Source of the DNA: Candidatus Pacearchaeota archaeon UBA284
Lineage (GTDB): Archaea > Nanobdellota > Nanobdellia > Pacearchaeales > UBA284
DNA: 14,897 bases
Assembly (NCBI GenBank): GCA_002499185.1
Contig: DAKN01000102.1
Span: 1-14,897 of the forward strand
Direction: 5' to 3'
Notes under the pieces: model-generated
What the model was told of the DNA's origin: nothing
The model's input: only the letters and a program-made list of their open reading frames with translations
The model's database searches: none
Part shown: positions 1 to 6,456 of the stretch, one piece after another
Position numbering within the stretch: the first letter of the stretch is position 1
How the letters are laid out: every line of letters begins with the position of its first letter
Made by a program: the position numbers and the translations under genes

Positions 1-488
1 AGGGTCGCAAAAAAAGATTGTATTGATAAAACAAACAGATATAATGCACCTATCTGTAATGGTAAAATCAATTCTGGTTTATTAAAAAAGGAATTTGAAA
101 TTAGAGATGCTGAAAAATATAATATTAATGAGATAACAAAAGACCAAAATATTTTAAGATTGAGTAAAAATCTTATTCTTGACCTTGCTTCTTTTTCTCC
201 TTTTTTCCCTTTTGAGAGTGAATCTGCAAGATATCTTGATGTCGCAGAATATATTCCAAAATCTGTAACTGTTGCTATTGTTAATAATATTGACAAAATT
301 ATGTTATATACTCCAAATAATTCTGGAAGAAGCAATCTTGCTAAAAATATTGTAAATATTAATCCACCAACCCTAGAAACAATATTTGTTGCGAAACTAT
401 AACCCGAATTAACTATTGCTTTTCGGGTCATAGATTTTTCATCTTTACCTTTGACTATATTAAATAATTTTTTTATGTCTGCTAACAT
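1..488 (-). CDS. Polysaccharide/lipid-linked oligosaccharide flippase (Wzx/MATE-like), partial
   Basis: The minus strand is open from an ATG at 486-488 to the left edge, giving 162 codons with the C-terminal part outside the window. Residues from about 27 read NSGYSFATNIVSRVGGLIF, followed by FLARLLLPELFGVYNIILS and TDFGIYSATSRYLAD. This is the N-terminal signature of the polysaccharide-biosynthesis/flippase branch of the MOP superfamily, whose members flip lipid-linked sugars across the membrane. At least three hydrophobic membrane segments are visible, then a basic loop (SKGKKGEKEARSR) and another hydrophobic pair. The start overlaps the end of the upstream membrane-protein gene by 29 nt, which suggests one transcript. 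An alternative start is the ATG at 429-431 (MTRKAIVNSGYSF), which would remove the overlap. The family call is secure from the motifs; the substrate is unknown. Confidence 0.82.
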   Translation of the reverse strand, partial: MLADIKKLFNIVKGKDEKSMTRKAIVNSGYSFATNIVSRVGGLIFTIFLARLLLPELFGVYNIILSILLTIATVTDFGIYSATSRYLADSLSKGKKGEKEARSRIRFLLNLKIFWSFVISLILYFSASLISNSFFNKPELILPLQIGALYLFVLSIQSFFAT

Positions 489-897
489 AAGCTATTAAAG
501 AAAACGCGCGTTTATATTTCTTATTATCTTTCTTTATTAAAAGATATATCCAATCAATTACCATATGAAAAAGAAACCCTAAAAAAACCCATTGAAATAT
601 TTCTAATAAAAGGGCTAATAAAAAAATAACAAAAAGAAATTCTATTGTGTGAAAGATAAATAATAATCTTATTGGTTTTTGATTATTTTTTAATTTTTTA
701 TTTAAATCTTTTCTAAAATAGATATATGCTTTCGGTAAATTAAATGATTTCTTTTTGAAAATGTAATAAATATAATGATCTATATCAAATCCAAAAGAAG
801 CGAGAAAGAAAATTGCTGCATAAAATGGGTTTAAATTATTAAGATATAAAATAATAGAAAGAATTAATCCAAAAATTATATGAAATATTGGAAGCAT
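460..897 (-). CDS. Small polytopic membrane protein, DUF457/YdjM-like putative metal-dependent hydrolase
   Basis: This 145-residue protein is mostly hydrophobic, with about four membrane segments and a basic loop (residues 47-77). Polar residues inside or beside the hydrophobic stretches are spaced as in membrane-bound metal-dependent hydrolases of the DUF457/YdjM type: H6 (HIIFG), D38 and D40-H41 (FDIDH), H83 (FHTIE), H111 and D115 (HMVID). In that family these His/Asp clusters are thought to bind metal, so a membrane-lipid or phosphoester hydrolase is possible. The family link is inferred from motif spacing only. The gene ends inside the start of the flippase gene (29-nt overlap), so the two are probably co-expressed. 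The start is the first ATG, about 50 nt downstream of the predicted transcription start. Confidence 0.6.
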   Translation of the reverse strand: MLPIFHIIFGLILSIILYLNNLNPFYAAIFFLASFGFDIDHYIYYIFKKKSFNLPKAYIYFRKDLNKKLKNNQKPIRLLFIFHTIEFLFVIFLLALLLEIFQWVFLGFLFHMVIDWIYLLIKKDNKKYKRAFSLIAYVSRHKKII

Positions 898-968
898 TTT
901 ATTGTTTTTGATTCGTCCGAATAGCAGATGACAAATATATTTTACTTATATGGGATCTTAACTCATTA

Positions 969-978
969 ATATTATATA
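969..978 (-). promoter_or_regulatory. Predicted TATA box for the membrane protein-flippase pair
   Basis: The minus strand reads TTTATATAAT here, a good archaeal TATA box. Transcription would start near 948, leaving a leader of about 50 nt before the ATG at 897. The leader contains a small inverted repeat, ATTCG-TC-CGAAT, at 911-922. This is a visual call without a scoring matrix. Confidence 0.4.
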
Positions 979-1041
979 AAGATTTGCAGTTTACTTCAAA
1001 TAAATCGGCTCTTAAGATTATTTAAGGATTAAAAAATAACT

Positions 1042-2775
1042 TTATTCTTTTTCCATTATTTTTAATATATCACTGAAAGCTGGTCTTGTAATTAAAACAC
1101 CAATTGTTATTCCCAGGAAGGTTGTTACTGCAAACCCTTTTAAAAGTCCTGCTCCTGCCCACCATAAAGGTAATAAAGACGCAACAAGGGTTGCATATGC
1201 TGCAAAGATTATTGTAAATGCTCGCTTCATTTTTTCTTTTAGTCCGCGATTTTTATCTTCACGAACAGATTCATCCATCATAACTATTTGATCGTTAACC
1301 CCTGTTCCAATTGCTGTAATTATACCTGCTATGCTTGCTAAATCAAGATTCCATTTAATTAAAACAGCTAACCCAATAGTTAATAATACTTCTGATACCA
1401 TTGTTATAAAAATTGGTACAAAAAATTTCAATTTCCGATATCTTAAATAAATGACGATGCTTACTGCAACAAAAGCCATTATAGCAACTATTAAAATATT
1501 TTTGGTAAATTCGCTTCCCAGGCTTGGAGAAATTGTATCTAGTTTTATTATTTCTAATTTGTATGGTAAACTCCCAGTTATTAATATTGTTTGAAGTTTT
1601 CTCATATTCTGGGTTGCGTCTTGATAGGCTTCTTGTTTTGTATTCCCTATTCCTGAGCCAGAAATAGAGATGATTGTTGAAGCCTGTCCTTTAAGATCTG
1701 AAGAAATGTAAAGGGTATCTACTAACATATCATCTAAATATAAATCAAGTGTTTCGTTAAGATATCTATTAGAGCCTGTTGAAACATTTTCTGATAAACC
1801 CGCAGTTATATTTGCTTGTCTTTTTGCTGCTGTTTCACTCAAATGAATTTCAAAAGAAAATTTGCATAATTCCCCACCATCAACAGCATAACAGCTTTCA
1901 ATTCTTGCTTTGCTTGGATCGTCTCTTGCAACAAATGTGATATCGTTTCTACCCCCAACAAAAATTACCTCCTGTCCAATTTTTGCTTCAAATTTTCCTT
2001 GTTTTGAAACTAAATCTTGAATTTCGTTTGGGGTTGCTCCAGCCATTTCTATGATAATGTATTTTTTTCCAGAAAGATCTATTGCTTGTCTTACTGTAAC
2101 ATCTTTTATCCCATATGTATTAAAACGATTTTGCATTACCTCGATTAAATTTTGCATTTCCTTATCATCTATTTCTTTTTCGGGAACTATCATTGCTCGC
2201 GCCCCACCTTGCAAATCTAATCCTGCCTTAACCTTTGTTGTTGGAACTTCTGTTACAATAATCCCCAATTCTTTGCCTGTTAAAAAAATAAAAGGCTCTT
2301 TCTTTTTGTTTGTTTTAATTTCTACTTTGACTCTTGATTCTACTTCAAGCTTTATTGATTCAAATGTTGTATTTTCTATATCTTTATTATTAATTTTGAT
2401 TAATGAAAAATTTTCTTTTAATCCTGCCTTTTCAGCATTCCCATAAACTAAGGTAATTGTCTTATTATTAACATTAAAATCAAGTGTTGAGGAATTATAT
2501 GAAAAAGTTCCTTTATCGGTTTCTATAATCATTAATTTTTCATCAACCCGTATCTCACCAATTGCATTAGCATAATCTGCTAATGTGGAAATTTTATTTC
2601 CATTAATTTCTAACAATATATCTCCTGAAGAAATTCCTGCTTGTTTTGCATACGAATTTGATGAAACGTCTCTTATGAGCAACCCTCCTGAAAAGTAATC
2701 CCAATTAACAATTACTGCAATTGACATTAATAAAAAGGCAATCAATAGCCAAATTTTCCAGGTTAATTTTTTCAT
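1042..2775 (-). CDS. secD: Preprotein translocase subunit SecD with N-terminal PDZ-like region
   Basis: SecD is a membrane partner of the Sec translocon that, with SecF, assists protein export or membrane insertion using the ion gradient. The 577 residues show one membrane segment at about 8-25, a large external region, and five membrane segments between about 425 and 570. KAGLDLQGGARAMIVPE (183-199) is the conserved P1-region SecD motif. LASIAGIITAIGTGVNDQIV (479-498) followed by MMDE is the archaeal SecD transmembrane motif with its conserved Asp. Between the first membrane segment and P1 lies an extra region of about 150 residues. It begins with a PDZ-like element (AKQAGISSGDILLEINGNKI, 43-62) and has a second, weaker one (NAEKAGLKENFSLIKINNKDI, 113-133 with one residue split off). 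The gene follows secF by 28 nt, so the pair is co-transcribed. The start is the ATG right before the basic-hydrophobic signal anchor. Confidence 0.95.
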   Translation of the reverse strand: MKKLTWKIWLLIAFLLMSIAVIVNWDYFSGGLLIRDVSSNSYAKQAGISSGDILLEINGNKISTLADYANAIGEIRVDEKLMIIETDKGTFSYNSSTLDFNVNNKTITLVYGNAEKAGLKENFSLIKINNKDIENTTFESIKLEVESRVKVEIKTNKKKEPFIFLTGKELGIIVTEVPTTKVKAGLDLQGGARAMIVPEKEIDDKEMQNLIEVMQNRFNTYGIKDVTVRQAIDLSGKKYIIIEMAGATPNEIQDLVSKQGKFEAKIGQEVIFVGGRNDITFVARDDPSKARIESCYAVDGGELCKFSFEIHLSETAAKRQANITAGLSENVSTGSNRYLNETLDLYLDDMLVDTLYISSDLKGQASTIISISGSGIGNTKQEAYQDATQNMRKLQTILITGSLPYKLEIIKLDTISPSLGSEFTKNILIVAIMAFVAVSIVIYLRYRKLKFFVPIFITMVSEVLLTIGLAVLIKWNLDLASIAGIITAIGTGVNDQIVMMDESVREDKNRGLKEKMKRAFTIIFAAYATLVASLLPLWWAGAGLLKGFAVTTFLGITIGVLITRPAFSDILKIMEKE

Positions 2776-2803
2776 TTTTTTATTTTTTTTATGTTTTCAA
2801 TAT

Positions 2804-3745
2804 TTATTCTATTTTTTTCTTTTCACAATACCATTTAATCATTGAAGCATTTCCTAGCCATGTTGAAATAATATCAAAAAATATTCCAATTGCTAAAATA
2901 AAAAAGATTTCTTTTAATGTTGGTGCAACCGAAACAAAATATCCAATCGTAACTGCAATAATTGCTGTTATGTTCATCATTATTCCTGTTTTAAAAGAAT
3001 ATTTTATTCTTGAGTTAACTGTTCCTTCTCCTTTTCTTTTCAAAACCCGTGTTGTTAACAATATATCTGTATCTACTGAGTAACCTATCAACATCAATAG
3101 TGCAGCTATTCCTGCTGTTCCTATCCTAAATGAAAGTAAATTTGCAAAAGCGATGGTGAAAATAATATCTGCCGCAGCAGCATGTATTACTGCTAATGAC
3201 GGGGTTGGTGCCTTAAATATCACAAAGACCACAATGGCCATAAACAAAAATGCTAGTACTATTGCCCGAAGAAGATCCTTGTAAAAACTTTGACTCAATG
3301 AAGAGCCCGTAACTTCTATGCCCGAATTTTCATTATCTAAGGAATATCCCAAATATTCTTCTATTATCGGTTTTAGAATTTCTGCATCTTCTTTAGATTC
3401 TATAACTACTGCTATTATTTTTCTAGAATATGTATCTTCTAAGGTTCTAACATTAAATCCACTCACTAATTTAGTAGATAAATAATTACTTAATTCAGAA
3501 ACAGAAACATTATCTGTATAAAGGCTTATTGCTGTTCCCCCCGTAAGGGTAGTATCTTTATACATTATATCCCCAGTAACGCTATAAAAATAACCGAGAT
3601 ATCCAATAGCAAGAACCAATAAAATAATCTCTATAAATAACAATTTCTTGTAGTTTTTATCATACCAGCCAGAACTTAGAAATTTGTGTTTTTGTTTAAT
3701 TTCTTTTTGTTCTATTTCTTGATTTTTATGCTCGGTATTTTCCAT
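2804..3745 (-). CDS. secF: Preprotein translocase subunit SecF
   Basis: This 313-residue protein is the SecF partner of SecD in the membrane. It has a charged cytoplasmic N-terminus (1-33), a first membrane segment (about 34-54), an external P1-type domain starting at DTTLTGGTAISLY (64-76), and a C-terminal membrane block from about 158 to 305. The block contains LLMLIGYSVDTDILLTTRVL (216-235), the conserved archaeal SecF motif with the functional Asp residues. It is the first gene of a two-gene operon; secD starts 28 nt after its stop. A TATA-like element lies about 25 nt upstream of the ATG, which fits a leaderless mRNA. The length is normal for archaeal SecF and nothing appears to be missing. 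Confidence 0.95.
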   Translation of the reverse strand: MENTEHKNQEIEQKEIKQKHKFLSSGWYDKNYKKLLFIEIILLVLAIGYLGYFYSVTGDIMYKDTTLTGGTAISLYTDNVSVSELSNYLSTKLVSGFNVRTLEDTYSRKIIAVVIESKEDAEILKPIIEEYLGYSLDNENSGIEVTGSSLSQSFYKDLLRAIVLAFLFMAIVVFVIFKAPTPSLAVIHAAAADIIFTIAFANLLSFRIGTAGIAALLMLIGYSVDTDILLTTRVLKRKGEGTVNSRIKYSFKTGIMMNITAIIAVTIGYFVSVAPTLKEIFFILAIGIFFDIISTWLGNASMIKWYCEKKKIE

Positions 3746-3765
3746 TAAACTAACTATTAAAAATG

Positions 3766-3775
3766 CTTTAAATAT
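3766..3775 (-). promoter_or_regulatory. Predicted TATA box for secF-secD (leaderless)
   Basis: The minus strand reads ATATTTAAAG. The centre of TTTAAA (3767-3772) is 24-25 nt from the A of the secF ATG at 3745, the usual TATA-to-start distance in archaea. The mRNA therefore probably starts at or next to the start codon, with no leader. Confidence 0.5.
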
Positions 3776-3810
3776 CTTTTGTATATTCTATAAAAGTTCA
3801 GTAAAAAGCC

Positions 3811-3818
3811 TTTTAAAG
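3811..3818 (+). promoter_or_regulatory. Predicted TATA box for tRNA-Gly
   Basis: TTTTAAAG lies on the plus strand 29 nt before the first base of the tRNA, with a purine-rich run just upstream that could serve as a BRE. This predicts a primary transcript with a leader of only a few nucleotides. Confidence 0.4.
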
Positions 3819-3846
3819 TATGTTTTTTTATAGAAAATATACTATT

Positions 3847-3973
3847 GCATCGATAGTATAATGGTTAGTACATCAGCCTTCCAAGTGTATGGATTAAAAC
3901 TCCTAACACGTTACCAGCTTGAAAAAAGCTCGAAAGATAGCTGATTATCCGGGTTCGAATCCCGGTCGATGCA
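3847..3973 (+). tRNA. tRNA-Gly(UCC) with a 55-nt intron
   Basis: The acceptor stem GCATCGA (3847-3853) pairs perfectly with TCGATGC (3966-3972), with discriminator A at 3973 and no encoded CCA. The D arm is 3856-3871. The anticodon stem TCAGC (3873-3877) pairs with GCTGA (3940-3944). The T arm CCGGG-TTCGAAT-CCCGG is 3949-3965. The loop reads C-T-T-C-C-A up to position 37, so the anticodon at 3880-3882 is TCC (glycine, GGA/GGN codons). The stem is interrupted by a 55-nt intron at the canonical archaeal site 37/38 (3884-3938). The gene stands alone on the plus strand among minus-strand genes and ends 3 nt before the stop codon of the convergent gene. Confidence 0.93.
3884..3938 (+). other. Archaeal tRNA intron (position 37/38)
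   Basis: The boundaries follow from the paired anticodon stem: 37 is A3883 and 38 is A3939. CTT (32-34) can pair with AAG at 3934-3936, leaving bulges CA|A and AT|A at the two cut sites. This is close to the bulge-helix-bulge read by the splicing endonuclease, but with three rather than four central pairs. Inside the intron two hairpins can form: GTGT/ACAC (3885-3888 with 3906-3909, extended by GGA/TCC) and AGCTT/AAGCT (3916-3920 with 3926-3930). Confidence 0.75.
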
Positions 3974-3976
3974 TAT

Positions 3977-4369
3977 TTATTCTTTAGAAATAATTGTTTC
4001 TATACTTGAACCAAGAACGCTTACTTTTGATTTTATTCTTGGAATTGTTCCCTTTAATAAGTGAACTATTTTATCAGAAGACTCTATAAATTGTCTTGGA
4101 AAATAATTATATCCGGGTCCATCTTCTTTTGTAGTTAATGTTATCAGGGTTCTATATCTTATTTCGTTTTTGTCATCTGGGGGATTTGTTGTAATCCGAG
4201 ATGCGAGTTCATAACGATTTTCGTCTGTTCCTATTATCCCAAAATCCAGATATTCTGAATTAATGATTACTTGTTTTACCCTATTTGATAAAAGCAATCC
4301 TGCAACATAGTTCCAGTTAATATCATTGTCTTGTTCCTTTTGATTCTTTTTCTTTTTCCAGAAATTCAT
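3977..4369 (-). CDS. Unrecognised small soluble protein
   Basis: I do not recognise this 130-residue protein. It has a strongly basic N-terminus (WKKKKNQK, residues 4-11), then a mixed alpha/beta-looking body with no membrane segment, no cysteines and no catalytic motif I can name. The middle part (NRVKQVIINSEYLDFGII, 29-46) looks like a beta-rich segment, and the end (LLKGTIPRIKSKVSVLGSSI, 104-123) like an amphipathic helix and strand. The ATG at 4369 lies about 27 nt downstream of a TATA-like element, so the mRNA should be leaderless, which supports this start. The stop is only 3 nt from the end of the convergent tRNA-Gly gene. Codon use resembles its neighbours, so it is probably a real gene. 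Confidence 0.7.
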   Translation of the reverse strand: MNFWKKKKNQKEQDNDINWNYVAGLLLSNRVKQVIINSEYLDFGIIGTDENRYELASRITTNPPDDKNEIRYRTLITLTTKEDGPGYNYFPRQFIESSDKIVHLLKGTIPRIKSKVSVLGSSIETIISKE

Positions 4370-4374
4370 AAAAA

Positions 4375-4396
4375 TATAAATGAATTTTCATTTATA
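4375..4396. repeat. Perfect 10+2+10 palindrome in a promoter
   Basis: TATAAATGAA (4375-4384) is followed by TT and then TTCATTTATA (4387-4396), an exact inverted repeat. It lies between and partly over the TATA-like element (minus strand ATTTATAAA, about 4391-4399) and the start codon at 4369. It could be an operator for a dimeric repressor. In sequence this AT-rich, chance is a real alternative. Confidence 0.5.
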
Positions 4397-4452
4397 AATC
4401 TTTTGTTTGTTATTACTTTGAAGAAGTGTCAAATTGGGAAATGGGGGGTTCA

Positions 4453-4527
4453 CGCCCGAGACAGGATTTGAACCTGTGACCTACGCATTAGGAGTGCGCC
4501 GCTCTATCCGAGCTGAGCTACTCGGGC
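4453..4527 (-). tRNA. tRNA-Arg(CCU)
   Basis: The minus strand gives acceptor GCCCGAG/CTCGGGC, D stem GCTC/GAGC, anticodon stem GCGCA/TGCGT with loop CTCCTAA, and T arm ACAGG-TTCAAAT-CCTGT. The anticodon is CCT, which reads the arginine codon AGG. The discriminator is G at 4453, and CCA is not encoded. There is no intron. Its 5' end lies only 2 nt after the stop codon of the upstream GTPase gene, so it is probably cut out of the same transcript by RNase P. Confidence 0.95.
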
Positions 4528-4529
4528 TT

Positions 4530-5429
4530 TTATTTTCTTAAATATATTTCAACAATATCTCCCTCTTCTAATTTGTGATCTAATCCTGTTCTCTGACCAG
4601 GAAATTTGGCACTTTTTCCCCAAATTAAAGCATGGCTAAATTTTTTCACAAAATCTTTATGAATTGTTTCTGCCAGTTTTTTTATTGTTGCTCCTTTTTT
4701 TAGAACAACGGGTTTATTTTCTGGAAGTTTTCCTGGTTCTTTGGTTTTAATTTTTATTAAATTTAATTTTTTAATAATTTCATTTTTTAGCCTATCTATA
4801 TTTGTTTTTGTTAATGTGGAAACCATAAAATCTGCCTTATTGAGGAAAAGATAATCTTCTTTATTTCCCAAAATAATTTTAGGTATAGCTATTCTTTTTA
4901 TTTCTAAAATTTTTAATAATCTATTAACTTCTTCATTTGTTGTAACAACACAAATAATCAAATCAGATGTTCTTGCAATGGCTAAAATTTCTGTGTCTTC
5001 ATCTATGTTATCTTTTAAAGAAGGAAGTTCTACCATTTGGATTTTCGCTCCATCAATATCCATTGTTCCTATCTCTGGAACTTTTGTTGTAAACGGCCAT
5101 TCACTTATTTTTGGTTTTGCGTTTGTTAATATAGATAAAAGGGAAGATTTTCCTGAATTAGTAAACCCTAATAAAACAACTTGAGAATCTCCGGTTTTTT
5201 TAACAGAAAATTTGCTCTTTCCAGATTTTTTTTGTGTTTTTTCTTTTTCAAGTTCTTTTTTTAATTTTGCTATCTTTAATTTTATGTCTGCTCTTAATCT
5301 TTCTGCACCCTTATGGGATGGAGCGACTGAAAGAAGTTTTTCAAGCAAAAACAACTTTTCTTCTTTATTTTTTGCTTGCGCTACTTCTACTTGCATTTCA
5401 TAAAATTCTGGATGTGCGTTTATTGGCAT
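4530..5429 (-). CDS. DRG/OBG-type GTPase with C-terminal TGS domain and atypical G3 motif
   Basis: This 299-residue protein belongs to the DRG/OBG group of translation-associated GTPases. The N-terminal third (1-78) is a charged helical region (KLKKELEKEKTQKK). The G domain starts at about 82: P-loop GFTNSGKSS (88-96), switch region WPFTTKVPEIGTMDIDG (111-127) as in DRG proteins, and NKED (189-192) as G4. The C-terminal TGS domain covers about 239-297 (KPVVLKKGATIKKLAETIH, then LDHKLEEGDIVEIY). The G3 motif, normally DxPG, reads ELPS (134-137), so both the Mg-linked Asp and the Gly are replaced. DRG GTPases bind ribosomes and assist translation; here nucleotide binding may be kept and hydrolysis altered. 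tRNA-Arg follows after 2 nt. Confidence 0.85.
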   Translation of the reverse strand: MPINAHPEFYEMQVEVAQAKNKEEKLFLLEKLLSVAPSHKGAERLRADIKLKIAKLKKELEKEKTQKKSGKSKFSVKKTGDSQVVLLGFTNSGKSSLLSILTNAKPKISEWPFTTKVPEIGTMDIDGAKIQMVELPSLKDNIDEDTEILAIARTSDLIICVVTTNEEVNRLLKILEIKRIAIPKIILGNKEDYLFLNKADFMVSTLTKTNIDRLKNEIIKKLNLIKIKTKEPGKLPENKPVVLKKGATIKKLAETIHKDFVKKFSHALIWGKSAKFPGQRTGLDHKLEEGDIVEIYLRK

Positions 5430-5477
5430 TTTTTCTATAGAATAAAGGAAATAAAATGTTTTAAAATTATCTCTTTA

Positions 5478-6185
5478 CTAAAAATATATACTAATGTTTC
5501 GCGGGTTTATCCTTTTATCTCCAAAATAAACTTCCCAATGGTTATGAATTCCCCTAGATCTTCCACTTTGTCCAATTATCCCTATTGGTTGTCCTTTTTC
5601 TACAAATTCATTATTATTAATAAGCCATTTTCTTAAATGTGCGTGAAAATCAGTAAGTTTGGCATAGCCCTTATATTTACTTGTTGGCGATGGGAATTCA
5701 ATAAGGCTTGTGATTTCTACATATCTACCATAACCTCCCTTCCATCCAATTTTTGTAACCCCATCAAAACTTGCATAAAGAGTATCATTTCTTTTTCCTT
5801 CAGAAATTAAAGGGATTCTATCAATTCCTGTGTGATTTCTATAATGTTTCTTAACGTCATATTCTTCATTTCCACCAGTATTATTTACATTCTTATTTAT
5901 TTTTATTCTTCCATATCCTGCCGTGATTTTAATCTTTCCCTTCATAGATGGAACTGCAGCTTCTGTGAAATAGGTTTTTAAGGTATCTTCTTTTGTTTTG
6001 CAAGAAGGTAGTTTGTTTAATATTTTTTGTTGTAGCAGGCTTATTTTTCTATCAATTTCTGATTGTTTCTCTATTAATTCATATAAACTCGGTGTTCTTT
6101 TTGAAATATTTTTTTTTGATTCTGCAATTGATGGCGAAGCTAATGTTAATAATATTAATGGAATTAATAGTCCCTTGCCTTTCAT
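5478..6185 (-). CDS. Exported M23 (LytM-type) zinc metallopeptidase
   Basis: The 235-residue protein starts with a Sec signal peptide: MKGKG, a hydrophobic core LLIPLILLTLA, and a likely cut near SIA-ES (20-23). A helical, coiled-coil-like spacer (33-60) follows. The catalytic domain fills the C-terminal half: HTGID (118-122) gives the HxxxD zinc ligands, DFHAHLRKW (179-187) gives the conserved HxH-like His, VEKGQPIGIIGQSGRS (195-210) is the typical M23 turn, and HNHWEVYFG (214-222) gives the final HxH. All M23 metal ligands therefore look intact. Bacterial M23 enzymes cut peptidoglycan cross-links. Archaea lack peptidoglycan, so the target may be another cell's wall or a different glycine-rich or cross-linked peptide. 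It is monocistronic; the start is the ATG immediately before the signal peptide. Confidence 0.88.
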   Translation of the reverse strand: MKGKGLLIPLILLTLASPSIAESKKNISKRTPSLYELIEKQSEIDRKISLLQQKILNKLPSCKTKEDTLKTYFTEAAVPSMKGKIKITAGYGRIKINKNVNNTGGNEEYDVKKHYRNHTGIDRIPLISEGKRNDTLYASFDGVTKIGWKGGYGRYVEITSLIEFPSPTSKYKGYAKLTDFHAHLRKWLINNNEFVEKGQPIGIIGQSGRSRGIHNHWEVYFGDKRINPRNISIYF

Positions 6186-6236
6186 CTTAATTTTTTAGAT
6201 ATTCAAAGATATTTAAGTTTTTGGTTTGAATCTTTA

Positions 6237-6320
6237 TGCGGAGGCCAGGATTCGAACCTGAGAAGGCACTAAGCCACTAGGTCCTAAGCCTAGCCCGTTA
6301 GACCGCTCCGGCACCTCCGC
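6237..6320 (-). tRNA. tRNA-Leu(UAG)
   Basis: The minus strand folds as a type II tRNA with a long variable arm. The acceptor is GCGGAGG/CCTCCGC, the anticodon stem CTAGG/CCTAG with loop CTTAGGA (anticodon TAG, leucine CUA/CUN), the variable arm TGGCTTAGTGCCT and the T loop TTCGAAT. The discriminator is A and CCA is not encoded. It is a diverged copy of the neighbouring tRNA-Leu(AAG); the D arm and variable arm are nearly the same. Confidence 0.95.
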
Positions 6321-6325
6321 ATTTA

Positions 6326-6377
6326 CGAAATCTGTAAGATTTCGGGATGCCGAAAATGCAGAGCATTTTCAAGCATC
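6326..6377 (-). ncRNA. Two back-to-back perfect hairpins upstream of tRNA-Leu(UAG)
   Basis: CGAAATCT-GTA-AGATTTCG (6326-6344) is an exact 8-bp hairpin with a 3-nt loop. Directly beside it, 6346-6377 folds as GATGC, a one-base bulge, GAAAATGC-AGA-GCATTTTC (8 bp exact), two bases, and GCATC. A minus-strand TATA-like element, CTTTATAA (6399-6406), would place a transcription start at about 6377, exactly at the outer stem. The two hairpins would then be the 5' leader of the tRNA-Leu transcript or a separate small RNA. Confidence 0.45.
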
Positions 6378-6433
6378 TATAAAAAACAAAAAAGAATGTT
6401 ATAAAGTTTTGGTTCAGACTTTTTCTTTGATGA

Positions 6434-6456
6434 AATCTTTCTTTTTAAGAAAGATT
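6434..6456. repeat. Perfect 10-bp hairpin at the 3' end of tRNA-Leu(AAG)
   Basis: AATCTTTCTT (6434-6443), loop TTT, AAGAAAGATT (6447-6456). It sits 2 nt beyond the 3' end of the minus-strand tRNA-Leu(AAG) gene. No U-run follows on the minus strand, so a bacterial-style terminator is unlikely. It may be a tRNA trailer structure or a processing signal. Confidence 0.5.

Noticed and set aside
160..402. Plus-strand open frame of 80 codons
   Set aside because: The minus strand over the same bases encodes a clear flippase N-terminus, so this is its antisense shadow.
2051..3083. Plus-strand open frames opposite secD and secF
   Set aside because: They are shadows of well-supported membrane protein genes and have no family motifs.
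6434..6456. Hairpin as an intrinsic terminator for tRNA-Leu(AAG)
   Set aside because: No T-run follows it on the minus strand, and archaea do not normally use hairpin terminators.
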